Of a DNA stretch of 64,000 nucleotides, positions 1-13,500 are shown piece by piece. Source of the DNA: Catonia carolina. Taxonomy: Eukaryota; Arthropoda; Insecta; Hemiptera; Achilidae. The notes below the pieces were generated by a model. The model made no database searches. It was not told the origin of the DNA and worked only from the letters and a program-made list of their open reading frames with translations. Position 1 is the first letter of the stretch, and each line of letters opens with the position of its first letter. The translations under genes were made by a program, and so were the position numbers. The stretch is taken from positions 58,202,672 to 58,266,671 of the forward strand of contig JAQMRL010000003.1 in NCBI GenBank assembly GCA_035578175.1, given 5' to 3'.

Positions 1-845
1 TAGTGCCGTATGCACCATGATTATAGAGAATACCATGTGACTTCTGTGAGATAGAAGCATCGTTGGGCATATCAAAGACTTGAGTACATTCGATTTTGCA
101 TGAACATTTAGATGTGAAAAAGATCTGTTCTTGGTGGATTCTGCATAATTTGACTAAAGCTCAGAAAAATGCTTGTGTAAACTCAAGTAAGGAAATGCTC
201 CTAAAATGCGATAGAGGAATTAAAAAATTCATATATGACCTTGTAACAGGTGAGGAAACTCTGATACATTCTTACAAGCCGGAAACTTAGCAACAATCAA
301 TGGTTTGAACAAAGATGAACTGAAAACAAAAAAAATATATTCGTTCACAAAGCACTTTTATGAAAATGATTGCTAATTTCTTTCAATGTTCTGGACTATT
401 TGCAACCATTACTTTAATTTAAAGGATCAAAGAACAATTAATGCTGAATGGTATCAACAACTTGTTTCCCACAAGTCATTGATGAAATTACTGGAAAAAT
501 ACTGGAAATGTCTCATCATGACAATGTCAGCTCTCACACAGCAGTCTAACATTCATTTTTTGAGAGAGAAACTCAAATTAATGTCTCATTGCCTGTATTC
601 ACCTGATGACTTCTTTATCTTCCCAGATGTCAAAAAAAAGTGGACAGCGATTTTCATTACCCCAAGAAGCTTTTAAAGCCTTCAAAAACCATGTTTTAGA
701 GATACCACCTTCAAAGTGGAAAAATTGATTTGAAAACACGCACATGTGTATAAAACTTAAAGGTGAATGATTATAAAAACAATTAAATGTACAAAAAATT
801 CTGTCTCATTGTTTTTGTAAAAACTTAAAAGGTAGTACTTGTATA
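1..845 (+). pseudogene. Decayed mariner transposase relic
   Basis: In three frames the stretch from about 95 to 765 aligns to a mariner transposase: a NSSKEMLLKCDRG block (about 180-225), VTGEETLIHSYKPET (around the first catalytic position; the Asp of TGDE is lost), NAEWYQQL (about 440) and YSPDDFFIFPDVKKK near 595-640, followed by SKWKNWF-like sequence. Many stops and frameshifts and a missing left end show an old copy. It belongs to a different subfamily from the copy at 2028. Confidence 0.75.
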
Positions 846-1409
846 ATTTTTGTGATGTAAAACGATGAAAATTTAACTAGAACATTTATAGGCGAGTTAA
901 ATATTAACAGATAACAAAAATCTTACACAAGTTTTACGTACATTTATACATTTGTGATAAAAAGTTTGACTTTTAAATCGGTAATGTTTTAGTGACAAAA
1001 GTTATGAACACTTAGTGTTTTCTATACGAAAAATTTTCATGTAATATAACAAATACTACTGGATTATTTATTATATAAATTCCATGATAGTAAATCCTAA
1101 CCTAAAAACAAACCAAACAAAATTTATTAATATAGGCTGTAGGTGCAACCTATATTAAATTCTATTGTAAAAATCATCACAATTTATCATGCTAATTTTG
1201 TGAAATTATGGTTTCAAGTTATTTTCTTCATTAATTATTTTCAATTCAAAATTGAATAAGGTAAATCTCAAAAATTATTAAATTAAGACTGTTGAAGAGG
1301 GTAAAAATCTAGTAAACCCTAGCCATTAAACCTGAATCTGGAACACAATTGAAGTGACTACTTATGATGGTACTTAGCTGATTCACGTATGCTCGTATAT
1401 TGGAAAAGC
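846..1409. other. AT-rich stretch downstream of POLL stop
   Basis: No gene seen. It probably contains the POLL 3' UTR; AATAAA signals on the minus strand at 1123-1128 and 1067-1072 are candidates for polyadenylation. Confidence 0.35.
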
Positions 1410-1517
1410 TTAATGATCACGTTCACTAGGTGGCCTGAATTCCAATCCTAGGTGTTGAAATATTGATTCTTCAGTAGGTGTAGGTAAAATATCTCCAATA
1501 TTTGTCACTTTTGTTCC
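1410..1517 (-). CDS. POLL: POLL last coding exon, thumb C-terminus
   Basis: Acceptor CTGTTCACAG; 35 codons plus TAA at 1412-1410. Reads [20 protein letters not shown] and ends in ERDH, against human PTPTEKDVFRLLGLPY and ERDW. Normal C-terminus of the family. Confidence 0.9.
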   Translation of the reverse strand, partial: GTKVTNIGDILPTPTEESIFQHLGLEFRPPSERDH

Positions 1518-4500
1518 CTGTGAACAGATTTGTTCATGTCCATTAAACAATCAAGAAATAAAAATAAAACTATAACGAATGCATCCTGCAGTTTGAAATC
1601 AATTCTATTTTATAAATATTTGAGAATTTCATTAACCTTTTCAAGATGCCTTAATCCTGAATAAATAATAATAAATGATCCTGAATAAACCTAAGGTTAG
1701 GTGTTATAACATTTGGCACAAAAACTTCTACAAGGAACTACTACAATCTGGCTCTTATTTACAATACACAATTACTTAAATAGTTTAACAGAACTTACCA
1801 CACGAGTTACATTTGTTGAAAGAGCATGTTCTGATAGACACATTCCTTTACGAGCAGCTAACAACCGAATTGACCGATTGAATAAAGCTGAACCTGTACA
1901 ATGCATCATTGCAGTTGCTGATTCAGATTCTGGCACAACAAATAAATCCAAACGACGATACTGAAAGCAACAAATTTAAAAAAAATATTACTCACTACAT
2001 AAAGTTACTGAAACATAAATTTACATACGAGGTTTGTTCAAAAAATAACGGGAATTTTCGTTTTTTTAAAAAAATATTTATTTATTCATCTACATTAATA
2101 TTGTCGCCTTCAAAGTAGTCCCCTTCGCATGCAATACACGTGTGCCAACGCTTTTTCCAATCCTCGAAACACTTCTGAAACTCGATCTTTGTGATAGCTT
2201 TTAGCTCTTTCACCAATTCGCTTTTAATGTCATCTATGCTTGTAAAACGACGGCCTTTTAATGTTCTCTTTATTTTTGGAAATAGAAAAAAGTCACATGG
2301 AGCCATGTCTGGCGAATATTGAGGCTGGGGCATCGTTACAGTTTTGTTTTTGGCCAAAAATTCACGAACAAGCAATGAAGTGTGAGCAGGTGCATTATCG
2401 TGGTGCAAAAGCCATGAATTGTTTTGCCACAAATCCGGGCGTTTTTTTCGGATTGCTTCACGCAAACGGCGTTGAACTTGTAGGTAGTACTCCTTATTGA
2501 TTGTTTGACCTTGTGGCAAGAATTCATGATGCACTATGCCATTAAAATCGAAGAACACAGTAAGCATAACCTTCACATTCGACCGCACTTGTCGAACCTT
2601 TTTCGGTCTTGGTGATCCAGAATGCCTCCACTGGGACGATTGAGCCTTAGTTTCGACATCGTATCCGTAAACCCATGTTTCGTCACCTGTTATAACACGT
2701 TTGAGTAGATCCGCATCGTTGTCGACTTCATTTAGTGACTCCTGAGCAACTTCCATTCGCCGCTGTTTTTGTTTGAAATTCAACAATTTTGGAACAAATT
2801 TTGCTGCCACTTGTTTCATACCCAAAACATCCGAAAAAATTTCATGGCATGAGCCAATCGATATGCCAACATCATCACTGACTTCTCTGATTGTGATTCG
2901 GCGATCGTTCATAACCATTTCTTTCACTTTTTTCACGTTTTCATCGGTTGTTGATGTGCTTGGACGTCCGGGTCGTTCGTCATCTTCAACGTTTTCGTGG
3001 CCATCTTGGAAACGCTTATACCACTCGTAAATCCTTGTTTTAGTCATAGCAGACTCACCATATGCCTTTGTTAACATTTCACACACTTTATTTCATTTTT
3101 CACACAAAATTTAATACAAATTCGTTGATCCATTTTTTTTAACAAACAAAAATAGCGGTGCTCAAAAAACACGTCTAACCTTAGCGGCTTCCACTTAAGA
3201 ACTAAGCAATGAATATTGTTGAAAATTTTATCGTACGTCAGGGGCATGTGTACCAACATAATAAAAAAAAAATTTACAATCGGACTATCCAAACCCGCGA
3301 AATTTAAAAATTCCCGTTACTTTTTGAACACACCTCGTATGTTAAGAAATTAAAGAACACAAAATTACACCATTAACCAATAGAAATAAATTATTGCAAA
3401 TTACAGAAACAGATGATTATTGGTTACCATAATAAGCACCAGGGTTCTGCCAACTTATAAAATCCAAATCGACAAAACTTCAAACAACAAAGAGTTAAAT
3501 TCTGGAAAAAATCTCAAACCAAGGAATTAGGTTTTGGCCCAGTTTGAATACAAAAATAAAAATAGTTTGTTCAAAAGCATGATTAAAATATTCTAGAACA
3601 GCCAATTGTTGAAAAAAAATTGTGTGAAACACTCACTTGACTTACTCTTGCCAATATAAATAATGAAAAAGTAACCTGTTTATTTATTAGTAAACAATGT
3701 TAAATTAAAAACAACCCAGTTTTAATCATGAGTGAATGATGCAAAATGAAAATCAACCTCTGTAGAGCTTATAAATACAGAAAATACATCTAACTGACGC
3801 TAAACTACACTAGAAAAAATGCTTGAAATAAAAGTTGTAGATTCTTTTATTTTCTATAACTTTGATTATACACTTGAGAGTACAGCTCACACGAATTTTA
3901 GCAGACATGGTGCATCCTATAGAGCACCTATCATGTGGAGTATAAAAAATGTAGTAAATGAGGCAATTTTAAAAAAAAATCAGGAGCCATTTTAGCGGAA
4001 ACTTCAAAAAATAGTGAAAAATTTCTTGAATGAACTACTATTCCCAGCTGATTGATTTTTATGAAAATGTTTGACAGGTCCCCAACTTAAATTCTAAGTT
4101 TCAACTTTGTACAATATTCTGTTCTTGAGAAATTTTGTTTACACACAGGCCAATCGCTAAAAACAACTTTTTTGGGTTCATGGGGCCTGAAAAAGTGTAT
4201 TTCTGGTGAAAATTCAATTTTGAATAATCGACATAAAAACAATACTTTCCTTTCCTATAATATACATAGAGTGCACAGAAAGTCAAAAATTTTTTGTCTG
4301 TATTAACAAATCTTAAGAATAAGATACAAACAAATTTAGCTCCCATACAGTCTTTCCGCCCAGAACTGTACATGTCAGCTGACACTCGTTACCATGGTAG
4401 CTGATAATGATACCACAGTGGTTAGAGTTACCATTAGGGAAGATTACAACGTTGCCAAACTGAGAGTCAACACAAACTCATTTAGTCCACAGTAATGGCT

Positions 4501-7500
4501 GGCTTCCTGTTACAGTGGTCAGTGCAACTGGCTTTTAAGCCAGGGGTCCCAGTCAGGTTCGGCATTAGTTTCGTTAGTCATTTTTATCTATTACCCTCAT
4601 TGCCTGCATTAATCTTAAAGGACACAACACTTGGACATAAAAAAAGTATTCAAATGTCAACAAGTTAAATATTAGGTAGTTTTAACTGAGTAACAACTTT
4701 TTTTTATCCTAAGATCAAAAAAAATATGAATCAGAATCTTATAGTGATATCGTCCATCCAATGGTAAACTCGCGAATGTGCAAATTCTCAGTTTTACAGG
4801 AGAGCACAAAACCAATTCAATGCTTTCTTCTTTAACACACTTTGTGTATTTTCGTAACTTTACAAAGGCTGTATCTCCCTAACCGAACAAGATACATATT
4901 CGCAAGTTTACTACAACATGCATTGGACTGTATACATCAGCATCCACTAACAAACTCATATTCGCGAGTTTACCATTGGAGGGACGTTATTTGAAACATA
5001 AGTACTGACTCCTTCTTCAACTTCTTTGGACGTCTTCTCCTACTGGAGGTTGGTAATCATAACAGCAACTCTAACTTACATTTCAGCCCTAAGTAGTTTC
5101 ACAGAAGAACGGCTTACTTGATAAATCTATATTAGTTGGGTAGATTTATACCATTTACCAACCTCACTCGAAGGAAAAATAATTTTTTTTACCAATTAAT
5201 TCTTGTTGTACAAAAGAATATTTTTATAAATCCAATGTAAAATTGCTACATACTTTTCTGTTTTCTCCAGGCAATTTGCATACTCCAAGGTACTTTTTAT
5301 CATCTCCATCCACATCAAGAGTTGTTAGGTCATCTGTGATTATGTCTAATTAACAGAACACACAAATTTTATTATAAATCTTAAAACGATAGTTTTAGAG
5401 AAAGTATTTTAGAGCATTTAGAGAAAGCATTTCAGAGAAAGCAGCGTGGTTTTATTGGAAAATATTAAAGATTAGGTGGGTGAGCAAAATAAGTAATTTA
5501 GAGGTTCTTAGGCGAGTGGATGAAAAAAGAAGTATATGGAAGCATCTTACCAAAAGAAGGGATAGGCTAGTGGGGCATATCCTAAGACATCCAGGTATTG
5601 GGCTATCAATAATGGAGGGTAATAATTGAGGGAGTAAATTGTAGAGGGAGGCAAAGATTAGAATATATAAAGCAAATTACAAAAGATGTAGGGTGTTACA
5701 GGTATGTAGATATGAAACGACTTGCACAAGATAGAACAGGTTGGAGAACTGCATCAAACCAGTTGAGAGACTGATGACAAAAAAAAACAATAGTAAAGTA
5801 TTTCTGAAGAAACCACTCAGTTGATACTTTATTAAACCAAATCTCAAATTTATAAAATCATTAATATACTAACAACTAAATTTACGACAAGCCTAAATAT
5901 CAAATACCATTCACAAAACTCAGATCACCAAAAACCACTGAACATAACGAGTTAAATTATCCCAAAATTTTGATCAGTGGATGTAGAAGTCCACTAAGAA
6001 ATATTTTTAAACAATCCTGAGTTCTAAAGAGGTTCCTTTAATATATAATCAGGCTCCTTACGACAAATATATTTTGTATCATCTTACAGTCTACAGTTCT
6101 ATTATGACCCAGTAAATACTTGGATTTCTAAATGCAGAATATGAAACTTTCCCGAGTGAAGAAGTTCATCTAAAATGTTTAATTGTTATATTTATTAAGG
6201 GTTTTTTTTATTTATTTAACGTTGCATCAACTGCAAGGTCATAGCGAAGACATTGGGGTGCAACTGTGTAAGGATGAAATGATTTTTTGTAACGTATGAA
6301 AATATGCCATACCTGAGTGGGATTCGAACCCAGGACCGCATGATGAGAGGTGAGCACGTTACCAACAACGCCAATGCGGCCGGCTATTAAGGGTTTTATT
6401 CTAACAGTTTAGTGACTCATGTTTAGACTAGTGATGGGCGTTATTTAACATAAAAGGATAAATAACATGGTTACTGGATTGAAACAGTTATCATGATAAC
6501 AGGTTACTAAAAACACCCTGTTAGCTGTTACTTTATAACACCATGATTCAGAGCCGTTTAAGCTAATGTACAAATGATGCTTGTCTGACTGTTACAAAAA
6601 CATAAGACTGTTAAAACTAAATGAAGTTATCAATAGCCTTTTTGTCGAATAACACCACTTTTAACCATTATTTGTTTAACCATCATTATTAACCAAGTTT
6701 AACCATGTTATAATACTGTTAATACAAACACAAGGATGGAAAACCTCATTGAATCTCTCACGGACTATAAGTTAAGACAGCCTATTTCCTGTAACCAAAT
6801 ACAACCACGCCAAACCAATTTTTCATGAACAGGAGAGTGGCCAGTCGCACTGAATCTTTCATGGACACAACAAGGCACTATAGTTACTATGCATTGGACA
6901 CCAAGCTGAGAAGTCAGCAGCCCCTGGCTCCATAAAGGCAGTGGCAGGATTAAAGCAAGTCAATTCTCAAAATAAACCATCCAGCGAGTCATGATGTCAC
7001 TGCCGTACGGTTTGTTTTGACTAACATTTTCTGTACCAATAAAGAAGCCAATAAATAATAACACGGTTGTAAAACCAGAGGCTACGTATGCATCTGATAT
7101 ACTCTTCCACCTAAATGGGCAATCAAAGACCGAACGACTCTAAAAAATCGAAAGAAGAATTGGCAGAACCTGCATGAACAAAAAGTATCAGAAAGATGGG
7201 CAGTGGCAAATTATACCCAACAAAGTTGTTTACAGGGAGCTTGAACCCATTACTGACACCATGCGTAAGAGAGACTGGGATTCTTTGGTCATATCATGAG
7301 GATGCAAGATTCAACACTCCTAAAGCAACTGGTTAAGTACAACCTCAACTCCAAAAACACCACAACAGGATGCAGATGGATCAGAGAAATAAGAGAGGAT
7401 CTGAAGGAAATTGGCCTTACTCCAGACGATACAACAGACAAGAAAAAATTAAACAATAAAATCCAAAACAAATTCACCCACTTCACACTTATAAGAAGAA

Positions 7501-10500
7501 ACTCACAACACGAATTTTTTCAACACCAGAAAGGGCACAAAGATCGGAATGTATGAAGAAGTATTGGGAGGACCGCAAGACCCAAACAATCCCATCGAAG
7601 AGACTTGATTAATGGACTGACTAAAGTGATCCTATGCAGTCATAAAATATGTAAAAAAAGAAGCCAATAACCTTTGTACAGAAAATCTACCTGTTAGTGA
7701 ATAATTTAGTTCACTTTACCAAAAGTGTAGCAAGTACTATTACCTATAACTACATTGTATTGTAGGCTGTACGATAACAGTGTTATTTTAATAACAGGTT
7801 ATAAAATCCTGTTATCAAGTAGGCTGTTATTTTTAGTAACACATTATCAAAAAATAGCTTAATTTCCCACAATAGTTTTGACTATGTATTCCTAATTATA
7901 TATTTGCAAATAAATTTTTATAATGATTCCTGCCGCCCAGTGGCGTCGTCAGCATCAAAACTTTGGGGGGGACGAACGGGGGGTCCGGGAGTCCTCCCCC
8001 GGAAAATTTTAGAAAAATTGTGACCATGAAATGACGTTTGAACACTAATTTGCACCCAAAATCTTACTTTTTTACAAGCAGGTTTTCCATGAAACAATTT
8101 GTAGTCATCCTGAAAACATGTTTAAACTCAATATAGGTATCAAATAAAAATTTATTATCAGGTTAAATATGGTTTATTTTACACACACTACTGTTATTAA
8201 ATACAGTTTATCACATAACAACATAAACATTAACTTTACAATTTTAGACTTGTTTCTCTTTACAGTACATTATAAAAATTCAAATTGACCCCTTGCTTAA
8301 AGGATGTATACTACTATACTTTAACTGAAACAACCTCAAAGTGGTTTATTTATTTTCCTTTAACCAAAAACACCTCTCCTAGTTTCACATTTTGAAATGA
8401 ACAGTTTTGCAACATCTTTTGCTTCCTTGTCCAATATTTCTTTGTGCACGTAGCAAACAGCAACATGATTTAACCTTTTTTGAGTCATGGTTGATCTCAG
8501 GTATGTCTTCAGTTTACGCAGAGCACTGAAACTTCGCTCTGCTTCACAACTTGAAGCTGGACATACTAGCATCAGACTTACCAGGACTTCAACATTAGAG
8601 AACAGCTCCCTGACCTCTTTCATCATAGAGGTCAATACGTCTTTGGTGTCTTTTAAATTACTTATCTTGTATCTTTGATGGAAAAGCTCAAGTGCTGATT
8701 TCAACATTTGAACGTCGATTTCTGGATATGGCGCCAGCACATTGATGTCATAATCTTCTCTTGTTAGCAGGACTTTCTCGAGCTGTATTTGTTTTCTCAT
8801 ACCAGCCTGTTGAAGTATACGAGTCTTGAGACCATGTACAGCCGTGTCAATCACTTCAAAATACTCCCGTCTGAAGTGTTCTTCTGTTGAAGTAAACTCG
8901 TAGGCATCAGAATTTCCCTCAGATATCTTTTTAGGCACTTTCTTTTGTCTTGGGAGTCTTAACTCTTCTAGGCCCAACTCAGCTATGTACTTGGTACACT
9001 CTTCAAATACAGAAGAAAACTGCTGGTTGGTTCTTAGGTTTTGCAGGCCATCGACAATGAGTTTAACAGATTCACATAACCCAGCCACTGTTTTCTTCTC
9101 GCCTTGAAAACTTTTGTTCAGTAGTTCCAAAAGTTCAACAACTTTCCTACCCATAATCAGGCCTAAGTATGTGGTCCCATCTTCAAAAACACTCAACAAA
9201 CCACTGGCTCCTTCGTACTTACGTTCTGTCAGTTCATTCAAAGTTTTCAAAATCAATGGATACTTGTGCAAAATTTCATTGATTTGTCCTTTCCGGTATA
9301 TCCATCTTGTGGGACAAAGCGGTTTTATTTTTGCAATGTTACTGACCGGACCTTGAGCTGCATCTTCAACTATATGTTTGTATTCTCTTTAGCTTTTGTT
9401 TTCGAAAACATTACTCCTAGCTGATGAGTCCAATCCATTGCGTTTTTGACAGTTATTGAAGTCTCACAGCTTGCTTTCATTACTAGATTTACACAGTGAG
9501 CACCACAATGAATGTAGTCAGCGAGTGGTTGTTTGTCTATCACTACTGACTGAGTTCCCTTATGGATACCACTCATGTTGCCAGCTCCATCGTAAGTTTG
9601 CCCACGAAGATTGGACAAAGGGAGCTGCAATCTAAGCAACACGTCAAAAATAAGTGCTGCTATATCTGTTCCACAAGTATTTGCCGATTCATAAAAGCCC
9701 AAAAAACTTTCGTAAGGCTGGAGATCAGCATCAACCCACCTGACACAAACACTGATTTGTTCATTGCCAGAAATATCTCGCGTCCCATCGCAAATGACAG
9801 AGTACATCAAAGGTTTGCTTAACTTAATGCTCTGAACTATACTGGACACAATTTCGTTTCCCAATATCTGTATGATTTCGTTTTGTATGGTAGGGTGAGT
9901 ATAGGTAACATCTTTTTCCAGCCACCGTTTCAAAGACGGCTTTTCCTCACAGCGAACTTTTAATAGTTCCATTAGGTTACCTTCATCATTTTTGTGACCT
10001 CTTACTGCCAGACCTTGTTTAACGAGATACTTAACACTACTTATTATAGTCATAAGAGATTCTAAAGCAAGTTTTTGTTGTTCGAGTTTAACATGTGACA
10101 GTTGTGACTCAATAGGTGCTTGTAACTGAGAGTAGCTTAAAACAGCTTGGGAATGCGCATCACTCGTTTGGTGGTTTCCAAACTTTTCAATAGCTTTTTT
10201 CCAGTTGTTGAACCCTTTTTCACTAAAAGCCTTATCTGCTTTTGTAGCCAGCGTTTTGCCTGCGCACAATTGAGCATATCGTGTACAGTAAAAACATCTT
10301 ACCCCTTCAGCTCCAGCCACATGTAGCCAAGGAAATCTCTCGTACCAACTGGTCTGGAATTTCAGCACTCTTCCTGGAAGTTTTTGCACCGGAAAATTCC
10401 CTGGTAGAATCTGAGGTTGATGAGGAGAAGTGTGACGGACAGAGCAGTCCACTGATGCCACTACGTCTTGGTTGTTTCTTCTATCTTGCTGTGTTTCAGT

Positions 10501-13500
10501 TGATGGAGAACAAACCGATGATGATACAGCTTGAGAACTCGGTGGTGATAATATTCCCTCTTGCTCAGATGTAATAGGTTCGTCATCAATTTCTTTATCT
10601 AAAACAAAGTTACATTTTGTTATAGTAAACATAATTTTGTGTTTAGTAAAATTTAATTTAATTAATTTTTAATAGTTGTTAGAACAAAACCAACCTTAAC
10701 ATTTTTTCTCTAAAAAAAAATTGGAGGTTTAAGCTATTGTAAATTGTGTAACAAATTTTAAAAAAATTGGTCCATGTCCATTAGTTTAGCGTCCAGCCGT
10801 CCAGAGCAAACAATATACAGCCAGACAGACAAGAAATAACTATTTTGCGGTTTTAGGGGACCCCAAAACGAATTTTGACGAAAACTACAAAAATTTTTTG
10901 TAACCTAACTGTATAATTTTCCCAAACTGTAAGTATAGGGGGAAAGTAAAATAAATAGAATATTAATTCTTATCTTATACAAACCAACGCATTCAATTGT
11001 TTAATAATTGTTAGAATAACAAATAACAACACCTAAACCTAGATCACTTTTAAAATAAACTTTAAGACACTATGGCCATTTCAGGTTTAGTAAACCCATC
11101 ATCATCGAGGGTAAAATTTGTTTCTTTTATTCCCGCCACATGAAATCAATAACTAGCCTATCTACAAATTTGCTTTATCTCTCACAAAAATATATAATGA
11201 TTTACTTACCATTGTTCTTTTTTTGTTTTTTAAAAAATGATAACAAATTTTGTTGTCCTTCTGCTCGCTTCATTTTCTCAAGAAACAGTTCAACGTACTT
11301 CCAAAATCCAAAATGTATCAACTTAAATAACTATAACAGTTAGATACAACACATAATGAGAAACAGTTTAACATATATCTAAATAGTATGAACCATTGCC
11401 GACTGTACACACACGAGAAGACGAAGTCACGTGGCAGCTGGAACTGGCAGGTGCAGTGATCGATGACAAAAATAGCCAAAGCATGAGCAGTAGGAAGTTG
11501 AAGGGTGGTGGTGAGAGGGCATGGGAGTAGTGCGGAGCGGCGAAGAGCATGCGCGCCACTGTGACTGTGTTATAGCTGAACTTAAAAAAAAATACGATTT
11601 CTGTTAAATTTCTTATAAAATTTAGGGGGGGGGACAAAACTGACTTTTCAAATATTGGGGGGGACGCGACGCCGGTGCTGCCGCCTATACTAATCCTATT
11701 GTAGAAATACTTAATTTTTACAAACCTTTTACAGACTGCTATATTATTCATTTTCTCCTATGGTTTTATTTCTTAACTTACGTGTTTCGGTGGATCATAA
11801 AGCCACCATCATTGTAAAAAATAAAATGTAAAATAATTGAAATTAAACTTGTTATAAATAGCAGCTCCAAAAAAAATTACGTACAATATTTTTACAATAG
11901 GATTACTACATATATACAAGAAATCAAATTGAACACAGAACAATTTGAGATAAATTCCAAGTAGGAACTATAAACTATGATAAAAATTTAACTAACTTGC
12001 TTCTTTTAAATCCTTATGGATGTAATATAATATATTTGTATGATTTAAATCTTCTGGACGAATAATTAAAATGTCGATGTCACCGCATGAAGGCTTTCCT
12101 CTTCGATATGACCCACAAATGACAACCTTCAATGATTTATCAAACGCAAGTGTTTTTTCTTTCACCTTTAAAAAAATAAATAATGTAATATATTAACAAT
12201 ATTAAAATTTTAAATGTAAAAATTAAATAAGATCATAAGAAATGAAGGAAACAAAAATCAAACATTCATAAATGTACTAAAGGAACACTACTTCTACCAA
12301 TATTTAAAAACATTCCTACACATGTGATAAAATCTTGATAAAACTTCATTTTTTATAATTAAGTAATCTGAAAGATGAATTAAATTTCAAGAGATTACCT
12401 AGTTTAACCTTAAAAAGCTAATAATTCATCAGGAAGACAATGTGGCTATTTGTTTTCGCCTTTCCAATTGTTTTTTCTACCCTAGTACCTTCAATTGGCT
12501 GTGAGTAAGTAGGATAAAGTATCGTTCTTTGTTGAGACTGCCACCATTTCACAAATATTAGTGCCATATCACCTGCAAGTCAAAGTATTACTTTTGCTGT
12601 TTTTTTTTTCATTAATGTAACATTCCCAGGTCATATTTACAGCTCAGAAAATATTTTTCTATATATCGTGTCAAAAACAGACAAATTACAAGATATTACT
12701 TATGGGACTGCCGAAAAGTGATATGAGGTGAGCACCAAGCCGAGCAATGTGACAAAAAATAAAAAGTGTTAGTACATGTAGCAAATTGGTAAAAAAATAA
12801 TTTTTTTTTACCAATTAAAATTGTCAGTTAAATAAAATTTAACTGACTTCTATTTTATAATAGTACTAAAAAATTAGCACTGGAGCTAGTACAAGTAAAT
12901 TATTTATCAGAATGCACATTAGCTTTCTAGGGTTAAATACACAGATTGTCTTAACATATATTTTTAATAAAAAAATGAGTAAACCCTCTCATGAGATCAA
13001 TTATCTCCAGATAATAATTAGTTATATATGAGGGGAGACCCAAAAATAACCGGACTAAGAGCGCACTGCAATTCGTAGATGTAGTAGAGAGTTTTCCCAC
13101 TACATGGGGTAAGTAAAGACCTTCACCAAACAACTGTCCAAATGGTGTCAGTTTGCACGTTAACACTTGATTGTAGTATTGTGTGTCTCTTACTGTTGTC
13201 ATATTCCGTCTACGACAACGTTAAGCATCAAGTCAATCTTCCACTGGGTTGATTTCTGGGTCATACCCATGACATCAACTATAATCACCTGTAACGACTT
13301 TGGTCAAAAAGTTTGGATCACTTTCAATCTCGTTTTTCAAGTCCTGACTCAAATTCAATCGATTGTTTTGGTGATCCTATTTGAGAAGGCGAAGAACAAA
13401 TTTAGTGGCAACACATCTCATTTACAAATCCTCAGTCAAAATCCGCTAACACAAGCTCCAACTCATGCCTATCTCTTCAGAAATTTTTTTGATTGTGAGA

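Noticed and set aside
1713..1964. Plus-strand open frame of 83 codons
   Set aside because: It is the shadow of the minus-strand POLL exon 1799-1960, which has splice sites and conserved residues.
2261..3030. Plus-strand frames inside the first mariner
   Set aside because: Opposite-strand shadows of the transposase.
11368..11751. Minus-strand 127-codon frame
   Set aside because: It spans the right end of the hAT element and its target duplication and shows no motif; a chance frame in terminal DNA.
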